Position numbers and translations under genes: made by a program. The notes below the pieces were generated by a model that was not told the origin of the DNA, made no database searches, and saw only the letters and a list, made by a program, of their open reading frames with translations. From Arenibacter sp. F26102 (GTDB taxonomy: Bacteria; Bacteroidota; Bacteroidia; Flavobacteriales; Flavobacteriaceae), in assembly GCF_023015865.1 (NCBI RefSeq), contig NZ_JALKBC010000011.1:124001-188000 (forward strand): a stretch of DNA of 64,000 bases, in the 5' to 3' direction. Of the stretch, positions 20,056 to 28,860 are shown piece after piece. Numbering within the stretch: the stretch's first letter is position 1; every line of letters starts with the position of its first letter.

Positions 20056-21564
20056 TTAATTTCGACCAGTTTTTTCCGTCTCATAAAGTAAATTTCCCTT
20101 TTCATCAAAATGTTGAAAGGTTGCTACTGGAATACTATCTATTCTTTGCACGGTAACCGACAAAAATCCACCACTTGCGGACTCCTTATCCCCTTGAATA
20201 TAGAATTGTTTAATCAAACTATCGGGATCGGTCGATTCGGGATCTCCTGCCAAGCGCCCAGCGCGTGAATTGTTATCTACCAAGGAACCTGTAGAGAATT
20301 CTTCAAACCCACTCGGGTGCATGGCGTGGTATTGCCAATGCCTGTCGCCACAAATGATATAAAGATATTTATCGAGAAAACCATTATCAGCCAACCATTT
20401 GAAAATTGCCTCTCCCTCATGCCTAAAACCGTCATGATTTACATGGTTGTCTGTTTTGTACGCATCATCAGGGCCTACCATTGGGGTAGGTGAAATTATG
20501 AGTTTAAAACTGGCATCGCTCTCCAATAATGTCTCCTTAAGCCAATGTAATTGCTCTGTTCCCAAAAGGGTTTTTTCTGGGCCGTCTTTCATTTCATTGG
20601 GACTTCTATAGTCCCTCCCTTCCAACATCCAAACCTGAAGATCTTGGCTCATGCGATGGGTACGATAGGTTTTGGCATTTAGGTCCTCCAAATCCACCAC
20701 GGGTAATTGCTCCTTAAAATTATTGACCCCCAATTCATGGGATATAGGAAACTCCTGATACGGATCGGCATCATTGAATCTATAATCATGATCATCCTTT
20801 TCCCAGTAGGTCCCCAGCTTGCCAAAAAGTTCCCGAAACCTTGGTTGGGCAAATTGTTCATGGTATTTTCTGCGCATCCCTTCTTCATCCACCACTTCCA
20901 TGCCCTCATACCCTCCAGGGTTGGGGTTCTTCCCAGCTTTTTCGGCTCTGTTAAAGTTGGACTTGTGTGGATGGTCAAAGTAAACGTTGTCACCTGTACC
21001 AATAAAGTAATCCGGGTTCAGGTTTTGGATGGCCAGCAATGCCGGATACCCCTGAAGCTTGTCTTTTCCAGAATAGGCCGTACCTTCCTCATATTTTCCG
21101 TAATGAAAAAAATAGTGGTTCATACCCGTTACTACTACCATTGATACTTTTTTACTGCTATTTGGTCCGGGCAAGGTTTTAAAAGTCCCTATTTCACTTT
21201 CAAAAAGCGTATTCCTGTCCTTTCCAAACTGTAGCCGATAGAAGTATTTATTTCCTGGCTCAAGACCTTCAATTTTTTTTTTTATAATATAGTCGTTCCC
21301 TGATGTAGCCTCAATAAAGTCAGAATACAGTGGATTGTCAAAAGTAGAATCCTTATCAATTTCAAATCTCGCGACCCCCTTTATACCGGTTAAATCCCCC
21401 TTGATCAAGCTGTCGGAAACCGTTAATCTCGATTGTAGGATTACGGATGTTGAAGTGGCCTCACCGGCCATAATACCTTGTCCAAGATAAATATCCTGAA
21501 CCATGGGATTGCAGGAGGAAATTAGGATGGCGATCAGAAGGGTTATACTAATTGTTTTTATCAT
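20056..21564 (-). CDS. PhoD-type alkaline phosphatase family lipoprotein
   Basis: A 502-residue protein with a lipobox (LLIAILISSC18), so it is probably anchored in a membrane after export. The PhoD-like layout is visible. An N-terminal beta domain runs from about 25 to 130 (LEPGNKYFYRLQFG). Then come metallophosphatase motifs: FIGTGDNVYFDHP near 195, YWEKDDHDYRFNDAD near 265, LKLIISPTP-like FKLIISPTPMVGPDD near 360 and YIICGDRHWQYHAMH near 410. These carry the Asp, Asn and His ligands of the calcium/iron centre. PhoD enzymes release phosphate from mono- or diesters. The twin-arginine signal usual for PhoD is missing here and is replaced by a lipoprotein signal. A second secreted phosphatase lies about 5 kb away. 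No Pho box was recognised. Confidence 0.86.
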   Translation of the reverse strand: MIKTISITLLIAILISSCNPMVQDIYLGQGIMAGEATSTSVILQSRLTVSDSLIKGDLTGIKGVARFEIDKDSTFDNPLYSDFIEATSGNDYIIKKKIEGLEPGNKYFYRLQFGKDRNTLFESEIGTFKTLPGPNSSKKVSMVVVTGMNHYFFHYGKYEEGTAYSGKDKLQGYPALLAIQNLNPDYFIGTGDNVYFDHPHKSNFNRAEKAGKNPNPGGYEGMEVVDEEGMRRKYHEQFAQPRFRELFGKLGTYWEKDDHDYRFNDADPYQEFPISHELGVNNFKEQLPVVDLEDLNAKTYRTHRMSQDLQVWMLEGRDYRSPNEMKDGPEKTLLGTEQLHWLKETLLESDASFKLIISPTPMVGPDDAYKTDNHVNHDGFRHEGEAIFKWLADNGFLDKYLYIICGDRHWQYHAMHPSGFEEFSTGSLVDNNSRAGRLAGDPESTDPDSLIKQFYIQGDKESASGGFLSVTVQRIDSIPVATFQHFDEKGNLLYETEKTGRN

Positions 21565-21643
21565 ACTGTAGTTCTTGTTGGCTTGGTTTAGTTTATGGTA
21601 CGTTTCCTATAGAGCATGCAATATACTTTGTTGACGGTAGTTT

Positions 21644-22300
21644 TTATGTATTCTTTTTGCCTAATCCCAAATAATGCTTTCGTGTCTCAGGGTCGAACTT
21701 CTCAATCGCGTATCTTAAGGTAACCCTAGCTAGGGTTGGAGCATATACATCCAGAAAGCCTTTGAGTTTATTTTCGTCTCTTTTGCCTGCTTCCCTGATC
21801 CAGCTACCCACTGCTTTTTGGACAAATTCGTCAGAATCATTGGCGAGTATTTCGGCAATTTTAAAGGTGTCATCCAATTCATTCTTTCGTATAAAATAGT
21901 AGGTACTTACAATTGCTGTCCGTCTTTCCATTGGATTTGGAGATTTTGCCAAATCGTATAACGGCTTACGGTCCTTATCAAACAAATATCCTCCCACTAC
22001 ATATGGTGCGGCCCTATCTACCAGACCCCAATCGTCTATATATTTATGATTTTCGATATAGGCTAGGTAAATATCCTGCCTCTCCCCTACGGAGGTTTTC
22101 TTATTGCGTGCTTTCCAGTCCAAGATGGATACGGCACCAAGTCGGTAATCGTAATTTTCGTCTATTAGTAATTTTACAACCTCAGTAACCGGCATGTACT
22201 GAAAATCTTTCGCTAAATAAAATATCTCCCTTTTAGGAATACCTCCCGAATATTGCTGACCAATGTCTTTTAAAGTATCAATGAATTCTTTAGCCGTCAT
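21644..22300 (-). CDS. DNA alkylation repair protein, AlkD-like
   Basis: A 218-residue all-helical HEAT-like repeat protein of the AlkD family, which removes bulky or cationic alkylated bases such as N3- and N7-alkylpurines. Visible family segments are YLAKDFQYMPVTEVVKLLID near 27, RLGAVSILDWKAR near 52, DDWGLVDRAAPYVVGGYLFD near 88, MERRTAIVSTYYFIR near 124 and VQKAVGSWIREAGKRD near 155. The last carries the conserved W-x-R-E-x-G pattern. Length is close to the family norm. It is cytoplasmic and single. The neighbouring phosphatase gene on the same strand is probably unrelated. Confidence 0.88.
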   Translation of the reverse strand: MTAKEFIDTLKDIGQQYSGGIPKREIFYLAKDFQYMPVTEVVKLLIDENYDYRLGAVSILDWKARNKKTSVGERQDIYLAYIENHKYIDDWGLVDRAAPYVVGGYLFDKDRKPLYDLAKSPNPMERRTAIVSTYYFIRKNELDDTFKIAEILANDSDEFVQKAVGSWIREAGKRDENKLKGFLDVYAPTLARVTLRYAIEKFDPETRKHYLGLGKKNT

Positions 22301-22569
22301 TATCGTATTGATTCATTGTACAATTTTGCTTTCGTAATCATTTGTTCGCTATTTTTAAATTCAGCCAATGTCCTAGCTCTCGGTAGACAGGTGGTCGAGC
22401 TCCTAATTTAGCAAATAAAAACCAAACCTACCTGCCCTAACGCCCGTGGAAATTTGGTCCAGTCTCGCTTTTTGGGTATGGAAGGATTTAGCTAGGTAAA
22501 CTTGCTCTAACAATAAATTTAACAGGGTTTTGCAGCAGGTTTTATTTCGATTTTTCGTATATTATAGCT

Positions 22570-22710
22570 ATGGATTTACCAATTGAGGTTTTCGAGATAC
22601 TTATTCCCGTGGCTATAATCGGTGTAGCGCTGGTTGTGGTCCATTACCTAACAAGAGGTAGTAGGAATTTTAGAAGCAGCAGAAATAAAAAGGCTAGGAA
22701 GCAGTTTTAA
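22570..22710 (+). CDS. Small single-pass membrane protein (46 residues)
   Basis: A short frame opens with MDLPIEVFEILIPVAIIGVA and continues as one hydrophobic helix of about 20 residues. It is followed by a strongly basic tail (RGSRNFRSSRNKKARKQF) and a TAA at 22708. The helix-plus-positive-tail layout fits an inner-membrane small protein with the tail inside. No named family is recognised. It sits alone on the plus strand between minus-strand genes. The size makes chance a real option, though composition and layout favour a gene. Confidence 0.5.
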   Translation: MDLPIEVFEILIPVAIIGVALVVVHYLTRGSRNFRSSRNKKARKQF

Positions 22711-22792
22711 TCTGCTGAATTCTACTTTCGGATTTTTTCCGACCAACTTTCCTTGCTTAAAAAGCAAGTCACTCGCCAAAGGAAGAGAATCC

Positions 22793-23731
22793 TTATTTTA
22801 AAAAGTCCAGCATTTTTTTATTCACTGTTTCAGCTTGATCAATGGATAAAAAATGTCCCGCATTTTGTATAACCTCACCTTTCCCTTTCGGAAGCGTATT
22901 GGCTATTTCAACCGTTCTTTTTTCATTGATCATATCGTCATCACCAATTAAAACCAAAACAGGCATTTGTAAGGATATTAATTCGTCCTTGGAAAAAGGT
23001 TGCATGCTGGTTATAAATTTATTTTCAGACTCCAATTCCGAACCCAAATAATATTGCTTTAAGTAGGTATCGCTAATATTGGCAACATTGCTGGACATGC
23101 TTTCCAAGCTTTGCGCAATTTGTTTTTCCTTTGAAGAAAATAACGTCACAATATTTTTTAATAAATCCGTGCTTGGTTTGATCCATGTAAAAGTTTGTGC
23201 CGGACTCAATAATATTAAACTTTTTATCTTTTCCTGATCGTTCAGTGCGAGCTTAACCGCCAACCATCCACCCCGGGAAGCACCAATGAGATGAAAGCTT
23301 TCCAACTCCAAAGCAAATAAAACTTCTTTATACCAATCGGTAACTTTTTCCACACTTTCTATATCATTGTACAAATAGGATTTCCCTGCTTCCAAAATAA
23401 AGTCGATCGCAAACACCCGATGGTTATTGGTAAGCGATCCAATATTTGGATACCACATGGTAGAACTGGCATTCATTCCGTGAAGCAATACCAAAGGTTC
23501 TCCATTTTTAGGGCCACTTACAATAACATGGGCAATTCCGTTGGTTGTTGGAATATATAATTCTTCAAAAGGGACATTCCATAATTTTAAAGTTTCGTCA
23601 TAAGCTTCAAAATAAGCTGCATTTAAAGCAGATGCCTTTGTTATATGTTCCGGCAGTTGTTTATACTTATCGTATTTGTCAGAACAATTAACACATAAAA
23701 CAAAAAAAGTCAACAATAAAAATGGTTTCAT
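22793..23731 (-). CDS. Alpha/beta-hydrolase lipoprotein
   Basis: A 312-residue alpha/beta-hydrolase with a signal and possible lipobox (LLTFFVLCVNC16), so it is exported and perhaps membrane-anchored. The fold is complete: GEPLVLLHGMNASSTMW (oxyanion HG) near residue 76, nucleophile elbow LIGASRGGWLAVKLAL near 148, acid strand MPVLVLIGDDDMI near 255 and catalytic histidine in NAGHFLSIDQAE near 290. This is the typical layout of small-ester or haloalkane-dehalogenase-like hydrolases; the substrate cannot be told. It is apparently single and intact. Confidence 0.85.
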   Translation of the reverse strand: MKPFLLLTFFVLCVNCSDKYDKYKQLPEHITKASALNAAYFEAYDETLKLWNVPFEELYIPTTNGIAHVIVSGPKNGEPLVLLHGMNASSTMWYPNIGSLTNNHRVFAIDFILEAGKSYLYNDIESVEKVTDWYKEVLFALELESFHLIGASRGGWLAVKLALNDQEKIKSLILLSPAQTFTWIKPSTDLLKNIVTLFSSKEKQIAQSLESMSSNVANISDTYLKQYYLGSELESENKFITSMQPFSKDELISLQMPVLVLIGDDDMINEKRTVEIANTLPKGKGEVIQNAGHFLSIDQAETVNKKMLDFLK

Positions 23732-23829
23732 AGCATGTAATATACATATATTTAAATTTAACTATAATTAGGGGTAACACAACACAGTTGGAACGTTATT
23801 ATAACACCTATACATTTGGTTTTTGTATC

Positions 23830-24033
23830 CGTATTTCAGGACTATACACCTATACCATCAGTCATTCCTGTGCCGCCAACGCCGAGTTCATGGGGATACC
23901 CGCGGAGGTCATCAATGACGGTCTGGGCCATAATTCTTCAAGGACTACGGAAATCTATTTAAAAAGCTTTACCAACCATGTATTGGATGAGGGGAATGAG
24001 ATGGTGGTTTCTCAGGTTTACAATTCGATGTAA
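23830..24033 (+). pseudogene. Tyrosine recombinase (integrase) C-terminal remnant
   Basis: About 65 residues match the end of a Bacteroidota tyrosine recombinase: YTISHSCAANAEFMGIPAEV, then INDGLGHNSSRTTEIYLKSF and an acidic tail. The LGH motif and the catalytic tyrosine in EIYLKS are intact. The upstream catalytic box has HSCA, and everything before it is missing. The open frame continues to 23788 but without family similarity. It is a fossil of an integrated element; no matching attachment sites or cargo were recognised. Confidence 0.72.
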
Positions 24034-24286
24034 AATTGAGCGAATGAACCAGCTCACGAAGTATTGGGTTAGTGAATAAGTTAAACTTTCACTCCGTCTT
24101 TTCAAATAAACTGATGTTCTTTGATGCCTAATGTGCTAGTATCTAAATTACTGCCAACCTTGCTAAAAAAACTTCGGGTTAATAAACAAACTTTTGTTCA
24201 TTAATTCTATTTTCGCAATCGAAATACCCAAGAGGACACTTTTTAGTACCGGCCTTCCTTATATCTAACGTAATACATTATCTACT

Positions 24287-25504
24287 TTGAATTATACTGC
24301 TCATAAAAAGTTAAAAGAGAATAAAACGCAGATTACGATTAAAAGTTTATTTTGGAATTTCTTTTTGATCGGGAGTTATTCTTTTGGAGGGTACATGGCA
24401 CTAATATCTATTGTGCGAAAGGAATTGGTTGAAAAGAAAAAAGTACTTACGGATGAACAGATTTTGGATGGAATATCCTTGGCCTCTATTTTACCTGGTC
24501 CTGTAGCTGTTAATGCAGTAGTTTATTATGGATTTATTTTAAAAGGGATAAAAGGGGCTATGGCCGGCTTTTTAGGGATTTTGCTCCCAACCTTTTTATT
24601 AGTGTATGGATTTTCGGTTTATTATTTTTCAATTGGAGCTGATGCGAATGTTGACTTCCACATTTCATTTGTAATCCCCGCGGTGGTTGCTGTAATTGCC
24701 AGTGTTGGTTATAATATGGCTAAGAAGCAGATTAAATTTCTGAGCCAGGCCTGTATTGCATTGGTCGCATTTATTATTGCGATTAATGCTTCAAATGTTT
24801 TCACTTTAATTATAATTATTGTTCTTGGTGGGATTGCTGGCTATTTTTTATATAAAAAGTCAGTTGTTAAACCGGAGGAAACTCAAAGAAAAGCTTCTTT
24901 TTCAAATAAGAATGAACTAAAAATAGGGGTGATTACATTGATAGGCGTAGCTTTATTGGTATTGTCCCTAGCACTTTTTACCGATCAACTTAATATTTCC
25001 CTGCAACTTGCATCCGTATTTTCGGGAATGAGCCTGACCCTTTTTGGCGGTGGATATGTCATTATACCCATAATAGAACAGGCTGTAGTGAGCGGTCTTC
25101 ATTGGGTATCAATTCAAGAATTTAATGCCGCCATAAGCATTAGTCAAATTACACCTGGTCCCATAATGACAAGTGTTACATTTATTGGCTATAAAATGGC
25201 AGGTATAACAGGTGCTATTGTAGCTACATTATCCATATTTATGCCTTCTTCTATTCTTATGCTCATATTATCACGTTTCCAACAAAAAATAAAACACCTA
25301 AGCTATATTGATGCTATTATGAAAGGAATGCGGTCTGTGGTAATAGGACTCATTTTTAGTGGCGCTTATTCCATTGGGGCAACCCATTTTGACCTTAGCC
25401 TTTTACCTTGGGTAATTTTTATTGTATCCCTTTTGTTGTTTATGTTTACCAAAACCCATCCAGCATTTGTTATTTTAGCAACACTATTATTTAGTTTTAT
25501 ATGA
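24287..25504 (+). CDS. chrA: CHR-family chromate/sulfate transporter (two-domain ChrA)
   Basis: A 405-residue membrane transporter of the CHR family, which moves chromate and is related to sulfate uptake. Both halves of the family duplication are visible: SYSFGGYMALI with LASILPGPVAVNAVVYYGF in the first half, and FGGGYVIIPIIEQAVV with ISQITPGPIMTSVTFIGYK in the second. Each half has the FGG and PGP signatures. About ten to twelve hydrophobic segments are present. No in-frame ATG exists before the first signature; the frame opens after a stop at 24266, so TTG at 24287 is the likely start. Its stop overlaps the next gene's start by 4 bases. Coupling to a PAPS sulfotransferase points to sulfate rather than chromate as the natural cargo, an inference from context. 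Confidence 0.88.
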   Translation: MNYTAHKKLKENKTQITIKSLFWNFFLIGSYSFGGYMALISIVRKELVEKKKVLTDEQILDGISLASILPGPVAVNAVVYYGFILKGIKGAMAGFLGILLPTFLLVYGFSVYYFSIGADANVDFHISFVIPAVVAVIASVGYNMAKKQIKFLSQACIALVAFIIAINASNVFTLIIIIVLGGIAGYFLYKKSVVKPEETQRKASFSNKNELKIGVITLIGVALLVLSLALFTDQLNISLQLASVFSGMSLTLFGGGYVIIPIIEQAVVSGLHWVSIQEFNAAISISQITPGPIMTSVTFIGYKMAGITGAIVATLSIFMPSSILMLILSRFQQKIKHLSYIDAIMKGMRSVVIGLIFSGAYSIGATHFDLSLLPWVIFIVSLLLFMFTKTHPAFVILATLLFSFI

Positions 25505-26514
25505 TATCTACCAAAATAGGGCTAACACCTATTCAAATTATCGGAACCCAAAGATCTGGCTCAAATTTACTTCGATTAATATTAAATCAGTCGCCAAAAA
25601 TATCGGCACATCACCCGCCTCATATTTTAACCGTATTTTATCCTATTTTAAATAAATACGGAAATTTACAAAGGGATGATAATTTTGTAAAATTAATACA
25701 AGATGTATGCAGATTGATAGAAACCAATCCCGTAAAATGGGATTTGGAATTGAGCCGTAAAGAAATTTTTGATAGTTGTAGGCAACGCAGCTTAATTGAA
25801 ATATTCAAGGTGGTTTACGAAATGATGGCAGAAAAGGACGGGGCAATTTATTGGGGTTGTAAAAGTATGGCCAATATGAACTTTTACAAAGATATTGAAA
25901 GCAACGGAATGAAACCGTATTATATTCATTTAATACGTGATGGAAGGGATGTAGCCTCTTCTTTTAAGAAAACTTTGGTAGGAGAGAAACACGTTTATCA
26001 CTTAGCAAATATCTGGAAGAAAAACTTTCTAAAAGCCCAAGAAGTCTTTCGGAATGTGGACCCTACAAGATGTTTAACTATTAAATATGAATCCCTTATT
26101 TCCGATCCAATGCAAGTAGTAGGGCAACTTAATACTTTTTTAAATTTAGATTTAGATGAATCAGCCCTAAGTTATTTCAATTCCAACGAATCGAAGATAA
26201 CTGCTGCTGCAGGATCCATGTGGAGTAACCTTACCGCCCCTATTATGGCCAATAACACCAGAAAATTTTTAGAGACCTTGGACATGGAGGAAATAGAAAT
26301 TTTTGAGTCTGTGGCCGGTGAAATTCTTAAAGAAAATGGATATGAATTGCACACTCATTCCCATAGAAAGGAGTTTTCACAAGAGGAAATACAAAAATTT
26401 GAGGCCCAAAATATGAAACTAAAAAAGGATGCATTAGATTCCGGTCACCTGAAAGTGGATATTGAATTTCGTATCCAAAGAAAAGCACTGTTGGAGGAAT
26501 TAAACCAGATATAA
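25501..26514 (+). CDS. PAPS-dependent sulfotransferase
   Basis: A 337-residue cytoplasmic sulfotransferase of the P-loop-like PAPS sulfotransferase family. The 5'-phosphosulfate-binding loop is IIGTQRSGSNLLRLIL near residue 13. The 3'-phosphate-binding segment is YIHLIRDGRDVASSFKK near 140, with the Arg and Ser at the expected spacing. A later KYESLISDP near 200 is also typical. The family transfers a sulfuryl group from PAPS to a hydroxyl or amine of a glycan, lipid or small molecule. The acceptor is unknown. The C-terminal 70 residues are charged and helical. The gene overlaps chrA by 4 bases and faces cysC/cysQ, which make PAPS and remove PAP, so it is clearly part of a sulfonation block. 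Confidence 0.86.
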   Translation: MISTKIGLTPIQIIGTQRSGSNLLRLILNQSPKISAHHPPHILTVFYPILNKYGNLQRDDNFVKLIQDVCRLIETNPVKWDLELSRKEIFDSCRQRSLIEIFKVVYEMMAEKDGAIYWGCKSMANMNFYKDIESNGMKPYYIHLIRDGRDVASSFKKTLVGEKHVYHLANIWKKNFLKAQEVFRNVDPTRCLTIKYESLISDPMQVVGQLNTFLNLDLDESALSYFNSNESKITAAAGSMWSNLTAPIMANNTRKFLETLDMEEIEIFESVAGEILKENGYELHTHSHRKEFSQEEIQKFEAQNMKLKKDALDSGHLKVDIEFRIQRKALLEELNQI

Positions 26515-26608
26515 TTAGCGTTTTAGGCTAAATTAATTGCGATATTTAAAGAACATTATGTATTAAATTTGGGCAGAATTTTAAGACTAATATATTTTTA
26601 ATAGTTAT

Positions 26609-27214
26609 CTAAACACAACCTGATCGTTTTGCGAATTTAGACTCAATCACCTTAAAAATCAATTCCACAGATTCATTCACAGACAAATTCTCATTTATTT
26701 CTATATCTGAATTTATAGGAATCTCATAAGGAGATGAAATTCCGGTCATGTTTTCTATTTCACCGGCCCTGGCTTTTTTGTACAGACCCTTATCATCTCT
26801 TTTTTCACAGGTTTCCAAACTAGTATTTACAAATACTTCTACATAATTATTAGGCGCAACAATATGTTTAATTACTTCCCTGTCCTTTTTATACGGTGCT
26901 ATTATTGAGGCAATAACAACGATACCTTCATCAATAAATAATTTTGAAATTTCCCCTACCCTCCTATTACTTTCAGATCTGTCCTCCGGACTAAAACCTA
27001 AATCTTTATTGATACCGTTTCTAACATGATCACCATCCAAGGTGTAAGCCTTGATATTTTTGTTAAGTAGAAAATGTTTCAAATTAACGGCTATAGTAGA
27101 TTTTCCAGCTCCGGATAACCCAGTAAGCAAAATAAGCAAAGTACTTTGCATATTGTCTGTTGAGCAATCTTCCTTAATAATTGAATTGTCACTATCATTT
27201 AAATTCTCATCCAT
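26609..27214 (-). CDS. cysC: Adenylylsulfate (APS) kinase CysC
   Basis: A 201-residue cytoplasmic kinase that phosphorylates APS to PAPS, the activated sulfate donor. The Walker A loop is GLSGAGKST at residues 32-40. Family marks follow: TLDGDHVRNGINKDLGFSPEDR (APS pocket), RRVGEISKLFIDEGIVVIAS and APYKKDRE. The lid segment is KGLYKKARAGEIENMTG, and IPINSDIEIN closes the domain. The enzyme is free-standing, without an ATP sulfurylase domain. Its start overlaps the end of cysQ by 16 bases, so the two are one transcript. CysD/CysN or Sat, needed to make APS, is not in the window and must lie elsewhere. Confidence 0.95.
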   Translation of the reverse strand: MDENLNDSDNSIIKEDCSTDNMQSTLLILLTGLSGAGKSTIAVNLKHFLLNKNIKAYTLDGDHVRNGINKDLGFSPEDRSESNRRVGEISKLFIDEGIVVIASIIAPYKKDREVIKHIVAPNNYVEVFVNTSLETCEKRDDKGLYKKARAGEIENMTGISSPYEIPINSDIEINENLSVNESVELIFKVIESKFAKRSGCV

Positions 27215-28032
27215 TTTTTGTCCAATGTAATGGTATTATTAACTACTATAAAATCACTATTTAATAAATTGGGTTTATTATATGTCAGGTCAAGTAGGGT
27301 AGTTTTTGCAAGCACATGAAATCCAACAGCTTCACAAATTGCTTGACCTGCAGCCGTATCCCATTCCATAGTAGGTGCAAATCTTGGGTAAATATCGGCA
27401 TTACCTTCCGCTATTAAACAAAACTTAAGAGAACTTCCTATTGACAACACTTCTACAGAAGGGTACTGAGATTTTAATTCTTTCATAAAACCTAGTGTAC
27501 AATCGTTCATGTGAGACCTACTACCAACCAATTTAACAGTCGCATCATCCTTTTCTTTAGGAATCATTTTATAAATGTCGTCAAACCAATTTTCTGTTTG
27601 GAGAGATTCTTCATAAACAATTAATTTGTACCCCTTCTTATCGTGGACATTGCCATAAAAAAGTTCTTTGGAAATAGGACAAAAAACAACTCCCAATATA
27701 GGTTTGCCATGGAAAACCAAGGCAATATTGACAGTAAATTCTCCATTTTTCCGTAAAAACTCCTTAGTACCATCTAACGGATCTACAATCCAACACATTT
27801 CCCAATTCTTTCTTATTTCAAAATCAATTTCTTTATTTTCCTCACTTATAATTGGAATGGATGTAGTACTTAGAAAGGAATTGATAATATTGTTTGCAGC
27901 TATATCCGCCTTAGTTAATGGGCTAGAATCCGGTTTGATTTCTATTTCAAAATCGTGGTTATTATAGATGTCCTCAATTTTAGCACCTGCTTCTACAGCA
28001 GCATTAATGGCAATTCGCAAAAGATCATTCAT
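27199..28032 (-). CDS. cysQ: 3'(2'),5'-bisphosphate nucleotidase CysQ
   Basis: A 277-residue cytoplasmic phosphatase of the inositol monophosphatase superfamily. It removes the 3'-phosphate of PAP, the by-product of PAPS sulfotransferases, and so prevents product inhibition. Motifs are in order: SPLTKADIAAN near residue 37, ISEENKEIDFE near 68 (metal Glu), WIVDPLDGTKEFLRKNGEFTVNI near 88 (metal Asp), and the closing MEWDTAAGQAICEAVG near 220. The DPLDGTKEF pattern is the CysQ-type variant. It is the first gene of a cysQ-cysC pair with a 16-base overlap. The 131-base gap to the divergent sigma-factor gene must hold its promoter. Confidence 0.94.
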   Translation of the reverse strand: MNDLLRIAINAAVEAGAKIEDIYNNHDFEIEIKPDSSPLTKADIAANNIINSFLSTTSIPIISEENKEIDFEIRKNWEMCWIVDPLDGTKEFLRKNGEFTVNIALVFHGKPILGVVFCPISKELFYGNVHDKKGYKLIVYEESLQTENWFDDIYKMIPKEKDDATVKLVGSRSHMNDCTLGFMKELKSQYPSVEVLSIGSSLKFCLIAEGNADIYPRFAPTMEWDTAAGQAICEAVGFHVLAKTTLLDLTYNKPNLLNSDFIVVNNTITLDKKWMRI

Positions 28033-28163
28033 ATTAAAATCGAGTACAATATTTCATAATAAATCCGCGGAAAAGTAATAAATAAATTTTATTTAGGTAA
28101 AAAAAATGCAACCTGCTTAAAAATAGGAAAATATAAAATGAATATAATCTTCAATCTTTCAAA

Positions 28164-28769
28164 TTGAATTTGTTTTATTTAGATTTGGATTCTCCCAAAA
28201 GAAAATACGTGAAAAACGCAGCAAAATACACTTTATCCTTAAAGCAGTACAAGGCATTTTTTAATTTACTTTACACCCCTTTATGTTTATTCTCAAATAA
28301 ATATATTGAGGATCTCGACACCTCAAAAGATATAGTCCAAGATGTATTTATAAAAATATGGGAAGATAAAATTGAATTTCAGAACGAAAATAATATAAAA
28401 TCATACCTCTATACCTCAGTAAAAAACAAATCTATCGACTACCTACAAACCAAACAGTATAGACTGAAAGATCGGTTATCCATTCAAAATCTGGAAAAAC
28501 TTGAATCCGAAGATTTTTTTTCACGGGAAGTGGTTATTATAGAAACTTCAATCATTATCGAAAGAGCAATCAATACACTTCCAAATAAATGCGCCAACAT
28601 AATTAGATTGAGTTTTAAAAATCTTTCCAATATTGAAATTGCCATGGAATTGGGAATTTCATTAAATACAGTAAAAACCCAGAAGAAAATAGGCTACAAA
28701 AGATTAAAGCCATTATTAAAGGATTACGTGGCCTTAGTCGCTTTTTTATTTGGTGTTGGTACCCATTAG
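28164..28769 (+). CDS. ECF RNA polymerase sigma factor (Bacteroidota SusCD-linked type)
   Basis: A 201-residue ECF sigma factor. Region 2 is QYKAFFNLLYTPLCLFSNKY to VQDVFIKIWEDK (about 28-72), with the promoter-opening segment SYLYTSVKNKSIDYLQ following. Region 4 has INTLPNKCANIIRLSFKNLSNIEIAMELGISLNTVKTQKKIGYKRLK, a helix-turn-helix. No in-frame ATG precedes region 2; the frame opens after a stop at 28134, so TTG at 28164 is the probable start. The order sigma, FecR, SusC, SusD is the standard Bacteroidota cell-surface signalling arrangement in which an outside ligand frees sigma to transcribe susCD. It likely directs transcription of its own susCD operon. Confidence 0.9.
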   Translation: MNLFYLDLDSPKRKYVKNAAKYTLSLKQYKAFFNLLYTPLCLFSNKYIEDLDTSKDIVQDVFIKIWEDKIEFQNENNIKSYLYTSVKNKSIDYLQTKQYRLKDRLSIQNLEKLESEDFFSREVVIIETSIIIERAINTLPNKCANIIRLSFKNLSNIEIAMELGISLNTVKTQKKIGYKRLKPLLKDYVALVAFLFGVGTH

Positions 28770-28860
28770 CTAGCCGATTTACTTTTTTTAATTATTTCTT
28801 AACGTTTTTTTCACCCTTCCAAGCATTTTTTTCGTCATAACACTATAACAAGATTAATTT

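Noticed and set aside
24287-25504. Chromate resistance as the role of chrA
   Set aside because: No other metal-resistance gene is near and the gene overlaps a PAPS sulfotransferase, so sulfate supply fits better; chromate transport cannot be excluded.
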